Positions 17,501 through 25,158 of a stretch of DNA of 64,000 bases are shown piece by piece. Under the pieces are notes generated by a model. That model was not told the origin of the DNA, searched no databases, and saw only the letters and a program-made list of their open reading frames with translations. The translations under genes and the position numbers were made by a program. Within the stretch, counting starts at the first letter, position 1. Each line of letters opens with the position of its first letter. Origin of the DNA: Halovivax cerinus (GTDB lineage: Archaea; Halobacteriota; Halobacteria; Halobacteriales; Natrialbaceae); contig NZ_CP101824.1 in the NCBI RefSeq assembly GCF_024498195.1, positions 3,224,001 through 3,288,000 of the forward strand, in the 5' to 3' direction.

Positions 17501-18931
17501 GGCGTCGATGGACGTCTCGGCAGGCTGTTCGTCGAATTCACCGTCACCGGCCACGACGTCCGTCGACTCCGAATCGTCGGTCGATGGGTCCGAACTCGCA
17601 GCCGTCTCGCTGTCGTCCGCCGTCGACGACGCGACCGTCGGGTCTGACGACGAATCCGTTCCCGACGCCGACGACTCGGGTTCCGATTCCGCGGGTGACG
17701 GTGTCGACCAGGTAGTCGTCGCTGGATCGGACGGGCCCGACGGTTCGTCACCGACAGGGTCGACTGTGGACGAATCGGCATCGTCGACGTCGAGAAACGC
17801 GGCGTCGTCGACGTCGACATCGTCGCCGAGTAACTCGTCCATACTGACTTCCTCTTCGTCGAACTCGTCGAACTCGAGTTCGTCGAGTTCGTCCTGCAGT
17901 TCGTCGAACCCGACCATGTCGACTTCCTGTTTGAGTTCTGCGAAGACAGCGCTCGCGTCCTCGACGTCGTCATCGTCGTCGGGTGCGTCCTCCTGCGGTT
18001 CCTCGTCGGAGTCGACGACGATATCGTCGAACGACCCCGCTTCACCAATGTCCTCGAACTCGCTGACGTCGTCGATTTCGTCGGCGAGCGCGTCGATATC
18101 GTCGAGTTCAGTGAACTGGTCCAGCAGGTCGTCGACCGACATGTCGTTCGCCTCGTCTGAGGAGATGTCGCTCCCGATATCGTCGTCGATCGGAGAGAAG
18201 GGGTCAGCGTCGTCAGCCTGTAGTTCACCGGTGACGGAGAGAATGCTGAAGGCTTCGACTGCATCGACCGGTTCGAGAGCCGCAGAGATTGCCGATTCGT
18301 CGACGGCAGCCCCGAACACGGCATCGATACGGTTGCCGTGCTCTTCGTTTTCGATCGCGGTTCGAGACGGGTCGGTCCCAATGAGGTCGAAGGCGTCGTT
18401 CAACGCCTCGATGACGACGAGACCGTTGTTCAGGTCGGCGGACTCGGCGATCGCCATCCGGACCAGATAGGCGTCGTGGGCCGGGTCCGACGGCGGTGAA
18501 AATCTCGCGAGGGTCGCTTCACGCTCGTCCGGGGTCGGCGGGGTGACGTCGACCGAATCGTCCGACAACGGGGCTCGAAGCGCCGCTATCGTCTCCGCTG
18601 GCTCGGTGCGAATCTCGCCGTCGACCGCAAGCTCGTCCACCATGGTTTCGAGACAGTCGACCGCGGCGAACAGCGAGTCCATCCGTTCCGGAGTCACCTC
18701 GACCGATCCTGATCGAATATCGTCGAGGATGTCCTCCATCGCATGAGCGAGGTCACTCGCTCGGTCGAGTCCCATCGCACCCGCGTTGCCCTTCAACGTG
18801 TGGGCAGTTCGAAATATATCCCGAACGACGTCCGTGTCGTCCGGCGATCGTTCGAGTTCGAGCAGAAGATTGTTCAGTTTCGTAATGGCCGCTTCGGTCT
18901 CGTCGACGAATTCTCGTACGTACTCGTCCAT
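14501..18931 (-). CDS. cheA: Chemotaxis sensor histidine kinase CheA, greatly expanded
   Basis: A 1476-residue kinase that receives receptor signals and phosphorylates CheY and CheB. Order: HPt domain with phosphoacceptor His44 in TAHTLKGNAGAMG; a CheY-binding-like P2 region at about 150-235; a huge acidic, low-complexity linker from about 235 to 1090 holding two 15-residue repeat arrays; the dimerisation domain at about 1100-1160; the ATPase domain with HLVRNAVDHGIED and GRGVGMDVV motifs; and a C-terminal CheW-like domain. Usual CheA proteins have 600-900 residues, so nearly all extra length is in the linker. ATG 18931 overlaps the cheB stop (TAATG) and is preferred to 18949. Confidence 0.93.
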   Translation of the reverse strand: MDEYVREFVDETEAAITKLNNLLLELERSPDDTDVVRDIFRTAHTLKGNAGAMGLDRASDLAHAMEDILDDIRSGSVEVTPERMDSLFAAVDCLETMVDELAVDGEIRTEPAETIAALRAPLSDDSVDVTPPTPDEREATLARFSPPSDPAHDAYLVRMAIAESADLNNGLVVIEALNDAFDLIGTDPSRTAIENEEHGNRIDAVFGAAVDESAISAALEPVDAVEAFSILSVTGELQADDADPFSPIDDDIGSDISSDEANDMSVDDLLDQFTELDDIDALADEIDDVSEFEDIGEAGSFDDIVVDSDEEPQEDAPDDDDDVEDASAVFAELKQEVDMVGFDELQDELDELEFDEFDEEEVSMDELLGDDVDVDDAAFLDVDDADSSTVDPVGDEPSGPSDPATTTWSTPSPAESEPESSASGTDSSSDPTVASSTADDSETAASSDPSTDDSESTDVVAGDGEFDEQPAETSIDATPADEPTGDATDSQPSESSAFADELFGGGSIDGESSSADAEADGVTETDPADAFGDSGSAVDERTDTAEAEVDLEADSAEDVAEAEADLGADSAEDAAEAEVDLGADPGEDTAGAEVDIEADSAEDAAEAEADLGADSAEDAAETEVDLEADPSEDTAEAEVDLGADSAEDAAEAEVDLGADSAEDAAEAEVDLEADSAEDVAEAEADLGADSADDSVTAGDSGSIADAEPAESTEASDEPTDGATAYGDDPFEDGLDIDEGDSPAEPDTSEAVPPEEESGAVGSGTPGAETGSQGVASGDEPPAFDLSSGLDDLTVTGDESTDQSTEAAHASQTDDSAVDVESDESVAASDGEPADVGDEASPVEASAVADPDDERSPTDGSVDTDEADSAFGDDVDPYSGTAPTSYSDHDSDAFDADASESFEDDAVDFDADASESFEDDAVDFDADASESFEDDAVDFDADASESFEDDAVGFDADASESFEDDAVDFDADAIESFEEVVGSDFDGGVLDSGDVSTDRVATEGDEFDGDDFHTDPPTTDPDSETDFDSAGTFGPSEGADRTDTSSVDADGMSVDTTGTDFEDADPADEVLAGLPEMVTPDITVPTEATVDTDTELDPHAQSVRVDREQVDTLLQLVEGLVTSRVRLRSAVDRREPYESLERELDDLEDFTAELQETVMDVRLVPLQTVTNRLPRVVRDLARDQDKSVAFDQSSADVELDRGVLDRIGDPLIHLVRNAVDHGIEDETTREAADKPTEGTIDLSAERAQNRVRIEISDDGRGIDADRLRDEAVEADILSREEADELSDDEAYDLVFHSGLSTADEVTDVSGRGVGMDVVRRTVDELNGSVSIQSEPGDGTTVTMTLPVSVAVDDVLFVEAGGEQFGIPVDVVREVGDVANVRDTGGELVYETDEESVPVVRLDDALEAASTSSTDSDGMLVRVRDDVRSVALECDVVHTRREVVVKPFEGFMRNIPGISGATVRGRGEVITILDVSTL
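15986..16255. repeat. 45-base tandem repeat in cheA, six units
   Basis: Six consecutive 45-base units encode versions of FDADASESFEDDAVD. Four are nearly identical at DNA level; the one nearest the kinase core is degenerate (IESFEEVVGS). The repeat encodes part of the acidic linker. Confidence 0.88.
16850..17299. repeat. 45-base tandem repeat in cheA, ten units
   Basis: Ten consecutive 45-base units encode versions of AEAEVDLGADSAEDA. Substitutions are mostly conservative (G/E, V/A, SA/PG/PS). It is independent in sequence from the second array in the same gene but has the same unit length. Confidence 0.9.
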
Positions 18932-20139
18932 TAGTGTGCACCTCCGCAATCGGCGTTCCCGTCCATCACGGTCGCGACGATTCGCTCCGGAAGCGACGGC
19001 GCAGGGACGATCTCGTCCACGGCACCGGTCGCAATCGCCTGTTTGGGAATCCCGAAAACCGGACTCGTCCGTTCGTCCTGGGCGAACGTTCGGCCACCGG
19101 CGTCGTGTATCGCCTGGATGCCGCTCGCTCCGTCACGACCCATCCCGGAGCAGACGACGCCCACCATGGCCGCCGGCTGGGCAGCGGCGACCGATTCCAT
19201 GGTCACGTCGATCGAGGGCCTGACGCCGTGTACACGCGAACCGGTCGACAGCGAAACGAGGAGACCGGACCCAGTCGAACGAACACACTCGACGTGTGCA
19301 TCGCCCGGGGCCACCAGCGCTTCTCCGGCGGTGAGACGATCGGAATCTGTAGCCTCACGCACCGAGTAGTCGGTTCGGCGATCAAGGCGGTCGGCGAACC
19401 GCTCCGTGAACCCGGCCGGCATGTGCTGTACGACGAGGATGCGCGCGTCGAGCGCTCGTGGAAGCGCCTCGACGATTCCTTCGACGATGCGTGGACCACC
19501 CGTAGACGCACCGATCACGATCGTCGGGGGAGTATCCGGCGATCGATCGAGGTCGACCGACGCGTCGGCCCACGATTCGCTCGCGTCGAGGGCCCGTCGA
19601 GACGACTCGGGAATCGCGGATCCACCGGTCATCGACGCCGTCGACCCCGACGTGACGTCGACAGGTCCGGACGATCCGGTCACCATCCTGGTTCGGGTTC
19701 GCGATCGATGGGCCGCAGCCGTCGTCTGTGCGAGCGCCAGGGCAGCGGTACTGGCGGACGCGAGCTCGTCGACGGTCGAGACGAGTTCGTCGGTCAGGTC
19801 TGCGAGCGACCGATCGTCCGTCCCGTCTGGTTTGTCGATGATGGCCATCGCCCCCCGGTTCAGCGCCTCCATCGAGGCATCCGCGCCGTCGTCGGTGTGG
19901 ACGCTCAGCATGACGATCGGAGTCGGGTCGGTCGCCATGATTCGATCGACGGTTTCGATGCCGTCCACGCCCGGCATCTCGACGTCCATCGTTACGACGT
20001 CCGGTTCGAACGCACGGACCGCATCGATCGCCGCTTCGCCGTCAGACGCCGTTTCGACGTCGTAACCGGCCGCACACAGTGCGTCTTCGACGACCGTCCT
20101 GATGAACCGGGAATCGTCGACGACCAGTACTCTCGTCAT
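18931..20139 (-). CDS. cheB: Protein-glutamate methylesterase/deamidase CheB
   Basis: A 402-residue response-regulator enzyme that removes methyl groups from transducers when phosphorylated by CheA. The receiver domain (1-120) has the acidic pocket, phosphoacceptor Asp52 (VVTMDVEMPG) and Lys103. A Ser/Thr/Ala-rich linker spans about 120-203. The esterase domain has Ser212 (GASTGGP), His239 (VQHMPAGFT) and Asp336 (GMGRDG), a complete triad. It overlaps cheY by ATGA and cheA by TAATG. Confidence 0.95.
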   Translation of the reverse strand: MTRVLVVDDSRFIRTVVEDALCAAGYDVETASDGEAAIDAVRAFEPDVVTMDVEMPGVDGIETVDRIMATDPTPIVMLSVHTDDGADASMEALNRGAMAIIDKPDGTDDRSLADLTDELVSTVDELASASTAALALAQTTAAAHRSRTRTRMVTGSSGPVDVTSGSTASMTGGSAIPESSRRALDASESWADASVDLDRSPDTPPTIVIGASTGGPRIVEGIVEALPRALDARILVVQHMPAGFTERFADRLDRRTDYSVREATDSDRLTAGEALVAPGDAHVECVRSTGSGLLVSLSTGSRVHGVRPSIDVTMESVAAAQPAAMVGVVCSGMGRDGASGIQAIHDAGGRTFAQDERTSPVFGIPKQAIATGAVDEIVPAPSLPERIVATVMDGNADCGGAH

Positions 20140-20498
20140 GCAGCGACGACGTCAGCGAGGGCTTTGCGAACGCTTGGTTCTTCGAACGGCTTCGTCACGT
20201 ACCCGTCGGCCCCAGCCTTGACCGCGAGTTTCATCTTCTCACGCTGGCCGACACTCGTACACATGATGACGCGCGACCGTGGATCGAGCTTCTTGATCGC
20301 GGCCGTGGCCTTGATCCCGTTGCACTTTGGCATCACGATGTCCATCATGACGATGTCGGGGTTCTCCTCTTTGTACAGTTTCACCGCCTCGGCTCCGTTC
20401 GACGCCTCGCCGACGATGCGATAGTCGTCCTCCAGAATCTGGCGAAGGAGATTTCGCATAAAATGGGAGTCGTCGACGATAAGCACCCCTTGCGACAT
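20136..20498 (-). CDS. cheY: Chemotaxis response regulator CheY
   Basis: A 120-residue stand-alone receiver that carries the signal from CheA to the archaellum motor. Asp9, Asp10, phosphoacceptor Asp53 (MMDIVMP), Thr81 and Lys103 are all present. It is first in the seven- to eight-gene overlapping run cheY-cheB-cheA-cheC-cheC-cheD-cheR and is separated from cheW by 213 bases with its own likely promoter. Confidence 0.95.
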   Translation of the reverse strand: MSQGVLIVDDSHFMRNLLRQILEDDYRIVGEASNGAEAVKLYKEENPDIVMMDIVMPKCNGIKATAAIKKLDPRSRVIMCTSVGQREKMKLAVKAGADGYVTKPFEEPSVRKALADVVAA

Positions 20499-20517
20499 TT
20501 AGTTGTACACCAAGGTT

Positions 20518-20543
20518 TTGTAGAAATACAACGACCATAAATG
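20518..20543 (-). promoter_or_regulatory. Probable cheY promoter with short palindrome
   Basis: Upstream of cheY, read on the minus strand, are CATTTATGG at 20535-20543 and the inverted repeat TTGTA-TTTC-TACAA at 20518-20531, centred about 27 bases before the ATG. Either could act as TATA element; the palindrome could bind a regulator. Confidence 0.35.
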
Positions 20544-20711
20544 CTGTCTCCCGAATATCACTCCTGATAAACGGAGCAAGGTGGCCAGTTCCGGATCGGC
20601 GTTCTCCCACGGGAGGACGTCGAACGCGACAGAATCCGCCAGCAGGGCGCCAGGGAGAACCGGCGACCGAGTGAGAGGAGTCGACGCTGTAACCGGATGA
20701 GGCGGGTGCGA

Positions 20712-21548
20712 CTATTCAGGCGACCCAGAATCGATCGACGACTCCGTCGAAGTGGACTCGGCCGACGTCTCCGACGACGCTGAATCGACCGTCTCGCGTC
20801 CTTCGCCGAGGTGACCGGAAGCCAGCAGAAACCGGTCGATATCGAGGATCGGCGTGATTTCGATCTCGACGTCCGCCGGTTCGGCTCGATCGACCCGGTC
20901 GTCGGACTTCGGGCGGTCCTCCGCCTCGTCGAGGGAGAACTCACCGACGACGACACCCGAATCGTCCGGTTCGGGATCCGAACGGTCGGAGACGAGTCCC
21001 CCTCCGGAGCCGATCGCCGAGTCCCCCTCCGTCGCGTGGACCACGGTTTCTACGACGTCGTCGCGCGGGCGATTCTCGAGCCGAATCGCCCCGACGATGA
21101 GCGGGTGCGCGAGCGCCGTCCCCTCGATCTCCTCAGCTGTATACTCGGCGTCGGCGATCACGTCGTCTTCAGGAATCGACTCGACTCCGTCCACCTCATC
21201 TACGTGCATCGCGGCAGGCTGGTCTTGGTCGGCGAACACCAGAAGCGACGTTCGCTCCGACGGCCCACCGCTGTCAGGAAAGAGAACGTGCGGGTCGACC
21301 AGCGTCGTGATCTGTCCGCGTATGTCCGTCACCCCGACGATCGCAGGTGGCGACCGTGGCACCCGCGTCACCTCTATCGAGCGATTGACGATCGAACCGA
21401 CGTCGGCAACCGGGACGGCGAGGCGATGATCGCCGATGTGAACGATCGTAAACCGCTCGTAGACGACGTCGTCCGACCTGGACGAATCGGACGCCTCCTC
21501 CCGATCGCCGCCTGCATCGAGAAGTCCGTCTGGGAGATCACCTGCCAT
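20712..21548 (-). CDS. cheW: Chemotaxis coupling protein CheW with disordered insertion
   Basis: A 278-residue adaptor linking transducers to CheA. The CheW fold is seen from about residue 30 (ERFTIVHIGDHRLAVPVADV) through VTDIRGQITTLVDPH near 75, and closes with ITPILDIDRFLLAS near 235. Between about 170 and 225 is an acidic insertion, and a Ser/Glu-rich tail follows, so it is roughly 100 residues longer than common CheW proteins. It has its own promoter with a striking palindrome and precedes cheY on the same strand. Confidence 0.9.
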   Translation of the reverse strand: MAGDLPDGLLDAGGDREEASDSSRSDDVVYERFTIVHIGDHRLAVPVADVGSIVNRSIEVTRVPRSPPAIVGVTDIRGQITTLVDPHVLFPDSGGPSERTSLLVFADQDQPAAMHVDEVDGVESIPEDDVIADAEYTAEEIEGTALAHPLIVGAIRLENRPRDDVVETVVHATEGDSAIGSGGGLVSDRSDPEPDDSGVVVGEFSLDEAEDRPKSDDRVDRAEPADVEIEITPILDIDRFLLASGHLGEGRETVDSASSETSAESTSTESSIDSGSPE

Positions 21549-21570
21549 GTTCGTCTCTACGTATCTAAGT

Positions 21571-21588
21571 GCACAGTTAAAACTGTGC
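21571..21588 (-). promoter_or_regulatory. Perfect palindrome overlapping the cheW promoter
   Basis: GCACAGTT-AA-AACTGTGC is a perfect 8-base inverted repeat with a 2-base centre, lying 23-40 bases upstream of the cheW ATG. Its A/T centre reads TTTTAA on the coding strand and falls at the position expected for the TATA box of a leaderless transcript, so a dimeric regulator bound here would block transcription factor access. The regulator is unknown. Confidence 0.5.
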
Positions 21589-21676
21589 CCCTCGGTGACG
21601 GGTCAAAAACCACCGTTCGAACGAGCGGCGTCCCAGAATCGAGACAGGTGCTACGTGTCGATGGTCGGACGACCGA

Positions 21677-21728
21677 ACGAGGGATGACACCGGGCACGAG
21701 GGATGACACCGGGCACGAGGGATGACAC
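21677..21728. repeat. 19-base tandem repeat, 2.7 copies
   Basis: The unit ACGAGGGATGACACCGGGC occurs twice in full and once in part between cheW and the lipoprotein gene. It contains no gene; variation in copy number between strains is likely. Confidence 0.85.
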
Positions 21729-21783
21729 AAGATTCGAACGCCAGGACACCCGCGTACGACGGTCCGTCCACGACAGGTGGATG

Positions 21784-22539
21784 TCACTCGGTCCCGTCGT
21801 CCGACTCCACGCTCATCGCCATTCGTCGGCGTTCGAGCCGTTTGATCCGACGGTAGGTCACCGCTGCCGCGACCCCGCCCGCGCCGAGTACGAGAACGAC
21901 GAGCCCGTAGAACAACGTGCGGTCCCGTTCGTGGTAGTACCGGACGGATATCGAGCTATCGACCGACTCCCAGTACAGCGACTCGGTCTCGCCGAGAACG
22001 CGCCGATCGTACGCACCCGGTTCGACCGAACCGAGGACGAACGACGACGATCGATGGCCCTCCGGCAAAGTGACGTTGTACGAACCCTCTCGAACCGCCG
22101 GGAGAGCGAACGTCTTCTTGCCGGCCGGTCCTGACACGGCGAGTGTCCCGTTGTCGGCTGGAAGGCCGATACGCGTCCGCGAATCGCCGCGTTCGACGTC
22201 GAGTTCTGACCCGGTAACGACGGTGTCGTTCGGATACCAGAACCGAACACCGTGGACGGACACGGGGCTGTCACTGTAGAGCCCTGTCCGGTACAGTTCG
22301 AGTTCGTCCGTCCCGTTCACCGTATAGACGGCCCTGAACGAGCCGTCAGAGAGCATCCCACCGGCCTCGAGATCGATCGCGACGGTCGCGTCGCGCTCTC
22401 TTAGGTCGTCGTACTCCGCGTCCTCGTCGAGTTGCTCGTCGGGGATGTCGTTCGACATGGCCGCACAGCCGGCAGTCACGACGAGAACGGCCACGACCAG
22501 GAGTGCGAGGACGAGACGACGGTGGGGGGCAGATATCAT
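21784..22539 (-). CDS. Membrane-anchored lipoprotein (DUF5803-like)
   Basis: A 251-residue exported protein. The signal peptide ends in a lipobox (VTAGC, Cys25), the middle is a beta-rich extracellular domain with several N-x-S/T sites, and a single C-terminal hydrophobic helix (about 208-230) is followed by basic residues (RRIKRLERRR), so both ends may be membrane attached. ATG 22539 is chosen because the signal peptide starts there. It follows the DUF2110 gene with two bases between, third in the tfe operon. This three-gene order is, to my knowledge, recurrent in haloarchaea; the function is unknown. Confidence 0.75.
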   Translation of the reverse strand: MISAPHRRLVLALLVVAVLVVTAGCAAMSNDIPDEQLDEDAEYDDLRERDATVAIDLEAGGMLSDGSFRAVYTVNGTDELELYRTGLYSDSPVSVHGVRFWYPNDTVVTGSELDVERGDSRTRIGLPADNGTLAVSGPAGKKTFALPAVREGSYNVTLPEGHRSSSFVLGSVEPGAYDRRVLGETESLYWESVDSSISVRYYHERDRTLFYGLVVLVLGAGGVAAAVTYRRIKRLERRRMAMSVESDDGTE

Positions 22540-22541
22540 AA

Positions 22542-23216
22542 TCAGGGGACGACACAGCGGAGTTCTGCCGGGAGATAGGATCCGATGCTCGAGAGGAGAC
22601 CCGGCGGATCCGTGTCCGACGTCACGACCACGCTCTGCTCTAAGAGGCCGAGTCGCTCGACAGTGACGTAATCCTGGGCGTGTCCCGCCCGGTTCAGCGT
22701 CGCACGGACTTCTCCCCGCGTGGCGCTGTTGACGTTGAGTCGGCCGTCTCCGCGCGTCCACTCGAACAGCCGATCCCGTTCTCCGTCCGCCAGCCGGTTC
22801 GGGCCGTCGTCGCCGCCGTAGACGAACGTCATCGGCAGGTGCTGGACGAGCCCGAATCGATCGCGAATCTGGGCGGGCGTGCCCGGACCAAGGCCGAGTT
22901 CGTCGGTCGGAATGCGTACCGCCTGACCGGCGTCGAGGACGAATCCCTCCTCGTCCCAGGATTCGAGCGTCCCGACCGCTTCGGCGCCGGTCTCGAGCGT
23001 CGAGACGATTTCGCCCCACTCCTCACGCAGGACGTTCCGGGCGACGACCGCATCGGCTCCCTCGACGGTGACACTCGGGAAGTCGTCGTGGCGAACGCCG
23101 ATCTCGTAGGTGACGTCCAGGTCGCCGAGCGCGTTGTCGACGAGCGAGGTGAGTGACGAGAGGGCGCGCTCGCGAGCGTCCCCGTCGACGTACACCTTGG
23201 TTGCGAGGACGACCAT
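22542..23216 (-). CDS. DUF2110 family protein
   Basis: A 224-residue cytoplasmic protein of the archaeal DUF2110 family, recognised from its overall sequence (MVVLATKVYVDGDARERAL start and the WDEEGFVLDAGQAVRIP core). Its ATG overlaps the tfe stop (TGATG), implying coupling with a general transcription factor. A helix-hairpin-like DNA-binding function is conceivable from the C-terminal part (RLNVNSATRGEVRATLNRAG), but this is inference and no activity is established here. Confidence 0.72.
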   Translation of the reverse strand: MVVLATKVYVDGDARERALSSLTSLVDNALGDLDVTYEIGVRHDDFPSVTVEGADAVVARNVLREEWGEIVSTLETGAEAVGTLESWDEEGFVLDAGQAVRIPTDELGLGPGTPAQIRDRFGLVQHLPMTFVYGGDDGPNRLADGERDRLFEWTRGDGRLNVNSATRGEVRATLNRAGHAQDYVTVERLGLLEQSVVVTSDTDPPGLLSSIGSYLPAELRCVVP

Positions 23217-23740
23217 CAGGCTTCAGCGTCCAGGTTGAGTTCCGCCTCGAGCTGGTCGATCCGTTCGTCCATCGACGACACGAGTCGGTCGTTGTCCATC
23301 GCGTCCATCGGCGTCCCACACTCGGGACACTCGAATCCGAAGTCCATCGCCTCGCCGAACTCGAACCGGATCGAGCAGATCTCACAGAGGTAGAACTCGT
23401 GGGTCCGCTCGTACTCTCGACGGTCCGTGAGCGCGTCGTAGAGCCGGTGGAGTTCCGTCTCCAGGTTCTCGGGGATGTTGTCGTACTCGAACGTCCAGAG
23501 GTACGTCAGCCACCCGGAGTCCTCGTCGCGGAGGCGTCGATAGCTCGCGAGGTCGTTCTCGTAGAGGATGAACAGCGACCTGCGTACGTCGTTCAACTCC
23601 AGATCGAGTTCCTCGGCGAGTTCCTCGTCGGTCACTTCGCCGTCGGGCGGCGCGGCCGCAACCGGCATGCCCTTCGGCCCCACCAGCTCGTGTAAGTACT
23701 TCTGGATGACGGGGTCCTCGAGCAGATCCTCAAAAGCCAT
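23216..23740 (-). CDS. tfe: Transcription factor E (TFE alpha)
   Basis: A 174-residue archaeal counterpart of TFIIE-alpha, which helps RNA polymerase open promoters. The N-terminal winged-helix domain (about 1-85) is followed by a C-terminal zinc ribbon with CEIC near 122 and CPEC near 142 and a coiled tail. ATG 23740 is preferred to the upstream start because the protein family begins there and a TATA-like sequence lies about 28 bases upstream. Confidence 0.93.
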   Translation of the reverse strand: MAFEDLLEDPVIQKYLHELVGPKGMPVAAAPPDGEVTDEELAEELDLELNDVRRSLFILYENDLASYRRLRDEDSGWLTYLWTFEYDNIPENLETELHRLYDALTDRREYERTHEFYLCEICSIRFEFGEAMDFGFECPECGTPMDAMDNDRLVSSMDERIDQLEAELNLDAEA

Positions 23741-23762
23741 TGGGTAACGATTCCCCGATGAG

Positions 23763-23771
23763 CCAATTAAG
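23763..23771 (-). promoter_or_regulatory. TATA-like box of tfe
   Basis: CTTAATTGG on the minus strand sits about 28 bases before the tfe start codon, in an A/T-rich patch, consistent with a leaderless transcript. Confidence 0.42.
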
Positions 23772-23874
23772 TCTTTTGAGAAGCGGACGGCCGGAACCGG
23801 CCGATCGACGCGAATCTGTCCGTCGTCGACACCCCCGACGGTCACCACTCACCCATCGAGACGCTGCGTAACTA

Positions 23875-23885
23875 CCATAAATACC
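23875..23885 (+). promoter_or_regulatory. Possible TATA box of the sequon-rich lipoprotein gene
   Basis: CCATAAATACC lies about 55 bases before the ATG at 23936; transcription starting 25 bases on would leave a leader of roughly 30 bases. Confidence 0.35.
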
Positions 23886-23935
23886 CTGCACTCGACCGGT
23901 CGGAATACTTCGGACGGATTCAGGTACCGCCGACC

Positions 23936-24241
23936 ATGGATGGATCACATCCACTCGACCGACGACAGTACCTGACCGCCGCCTGTGCCACACTCGGAAC
24001 CGTGTTCGTCGCCGGCTGTTCAGACGGTGGCGGGCCGGAAGACGACACGAACGGGGACACCGGTGACGACGGCGTCGGGGACGACGGAACCGACGGGGGA
24101 GTCGGTGACGACAACGAGACCGACGACGGCATCGGTGACGACAACGAAACGGACGACGGCATGGGTGACAACGAGTCGAACGAGACAGTCGGTGGCAACG
24201 AGACCAACGAGACCACAGGAAACGATACGACAGACGAGTGA
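23936..24241 (+). CDS. Small acidic Tat lipoprotein dense in N-glycosylation sequons
   Basis: A 101-residue exported protein. RRQYLTAAC... is a twin-arginine signal ending in a lipobox (FVAGC, Cys28). After the anchor the mature chain is almost only Gly, Asp, Glu, Asn and Thr, with repeats of the DDNETDDG type and seven N-x-S/T sequons in its last 45 residues. Codon use fits its surroundings. It has no fold that I recognise; it looks like a short glycosylated surface bristle. It stands alone, divergent from tfe. Confidence 0.68.
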   Translation: MDGSHPLDRRQYLTAACATLGTVFVAGCSDGGGPEDDTNGDTGDDGVGDDGTDGGVGDDNETDDGIGDDNETDDGMGDNESNETVGGNETNETTGNDTTDE

Positions 24242-24350
24242 CCCTCCGAATCGATCCCGGATCGACGACGTATCGTAGACGGACGCGATAATCGCCACCG
24301 ACGCCGACTGTTTATCGACGAACGTCCACGGGAGTTGGAGAGACTCGAAA

Positions 24351-24430
24351 CGGAGGGCGTGTGACGGTGATCCTGACGCGACGGAGGGCGTGTGACGGTG
24401 GTGCTGACGCGACGGAGGAGCGTGTGACGG
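24351..24430. repeat. 31-base tandem repeat, about 2.6 copies
   Basis: Units beginning CGGAGGGCGTGTGACGGT recur at 24351, 24382 and (partly) 24413, just beyond the stop codon of the Trm56 gene. No gene is visible within it. Confidence 0.82.
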
Positions 24431-24445
24431 AGTATCGACCGAGCC

Positions 24446-24994
24446 TCACTCCTCGTCGACCGATTCGACGAGTTTTCCGGTAGCCTGCGGCACCACTTCG
24501 CGTGAGGCGCCGACCCACTCGCGGTCGAGTTCGGCGCCGTCGAACAGCCTGTCGAGGAAGACGGCCAGCCCGGCCACCTCCGAGTGGGGCTGGTTGGTGA
24601 CGGCGACGTTCCAGTCCGCCGCCTCGTAAATCTCGAACGGCACCTTCTCCGCGCCGACCACGACGAGAAGCGGCTCGCGCCGATCGACGAGGGCCGAGCG
24701 CACGTCCGCCTCGACCGCCTGTACCGGCTCGCCATACATCGTCAGGTGGGCCACGACGCCCTCCCAGTTGCGAACGACGCCGGTCGGCGAGTCTGTCCGC
24801 TCGACGGCGAACGGTCCGCCGAAGCGATCCGTGATGTCGCGTGCGGTCTCGACGGCATCCGTCGCGTTCTCGGGGAAGATAGCGCGATAGGCGCCGAGCG
24901 CCCGCGCGGTCAGCCCGACGTGGGTCGTCATCCGGTCGTCCCGCCCGGGCCGGTGCCCGAGTCGGCAGACGGCGACCTCGGGAAAGCGCTCCAT
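24446..24994 (-). CDS. trm56: tRNA (cytidine(56)-2'-O)-methyltransferase Trm56
   Basis: A 182-residue SPOUT-class enzyme, found in archaea, that methylates the ribose of C56 in the T loop of tRNAs. Diagnostic sequences are EVAVCRLGHRPGRDDR at the start, TTHVGLTARALGA, and the C-terminal SPOUT knot region (LLVVVGAEKVPFEIYE, WNVAVTNQPHSEVAGLAVFLDR). ATG 24994 is chosen as the family begins with this Arg-rich motif; the upstream frame is unrelated. Confidence 0.9.
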   Translation of the reverse strand: MERFPEVAVCRLGHRPGRDDRMTTHVGLTARALGAYRAIFPENATDAVETARDITDRFGGPFAVERTDSPTGVVRNWEGVVAHLTMYGEPVQAVEADVRSALVDRREPLLVVVGAEKVPFEIYEAADWNVAVTNQPHSEVAGLAVFLDRLFDGAELDREWVGASREVVPQATGKLVESVDEE

Positions 24995-25158
24995 ACCGCC
25001 ACCTCGCCCGGCGCTCATATGTGGGTTCGGGTTCGCGGCGCCGTGACAGGCGCTCGTCCCCGTCGGGAGCGGTCCGAACACACGACTGGCCGAGTGGAGC
25101 CCGCGCCTTCACATCCCGGATCTGTGAACGTCCGTTCCTGGGTTCCTAGAGAAGTGAC

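Noticed and set aside
16797-18470. 557-residue plus-strand frame full of Ser, opposite cheA
   Set aside because: Mirror of the Asp/Glu/Ala repeats of cheA read antisense.
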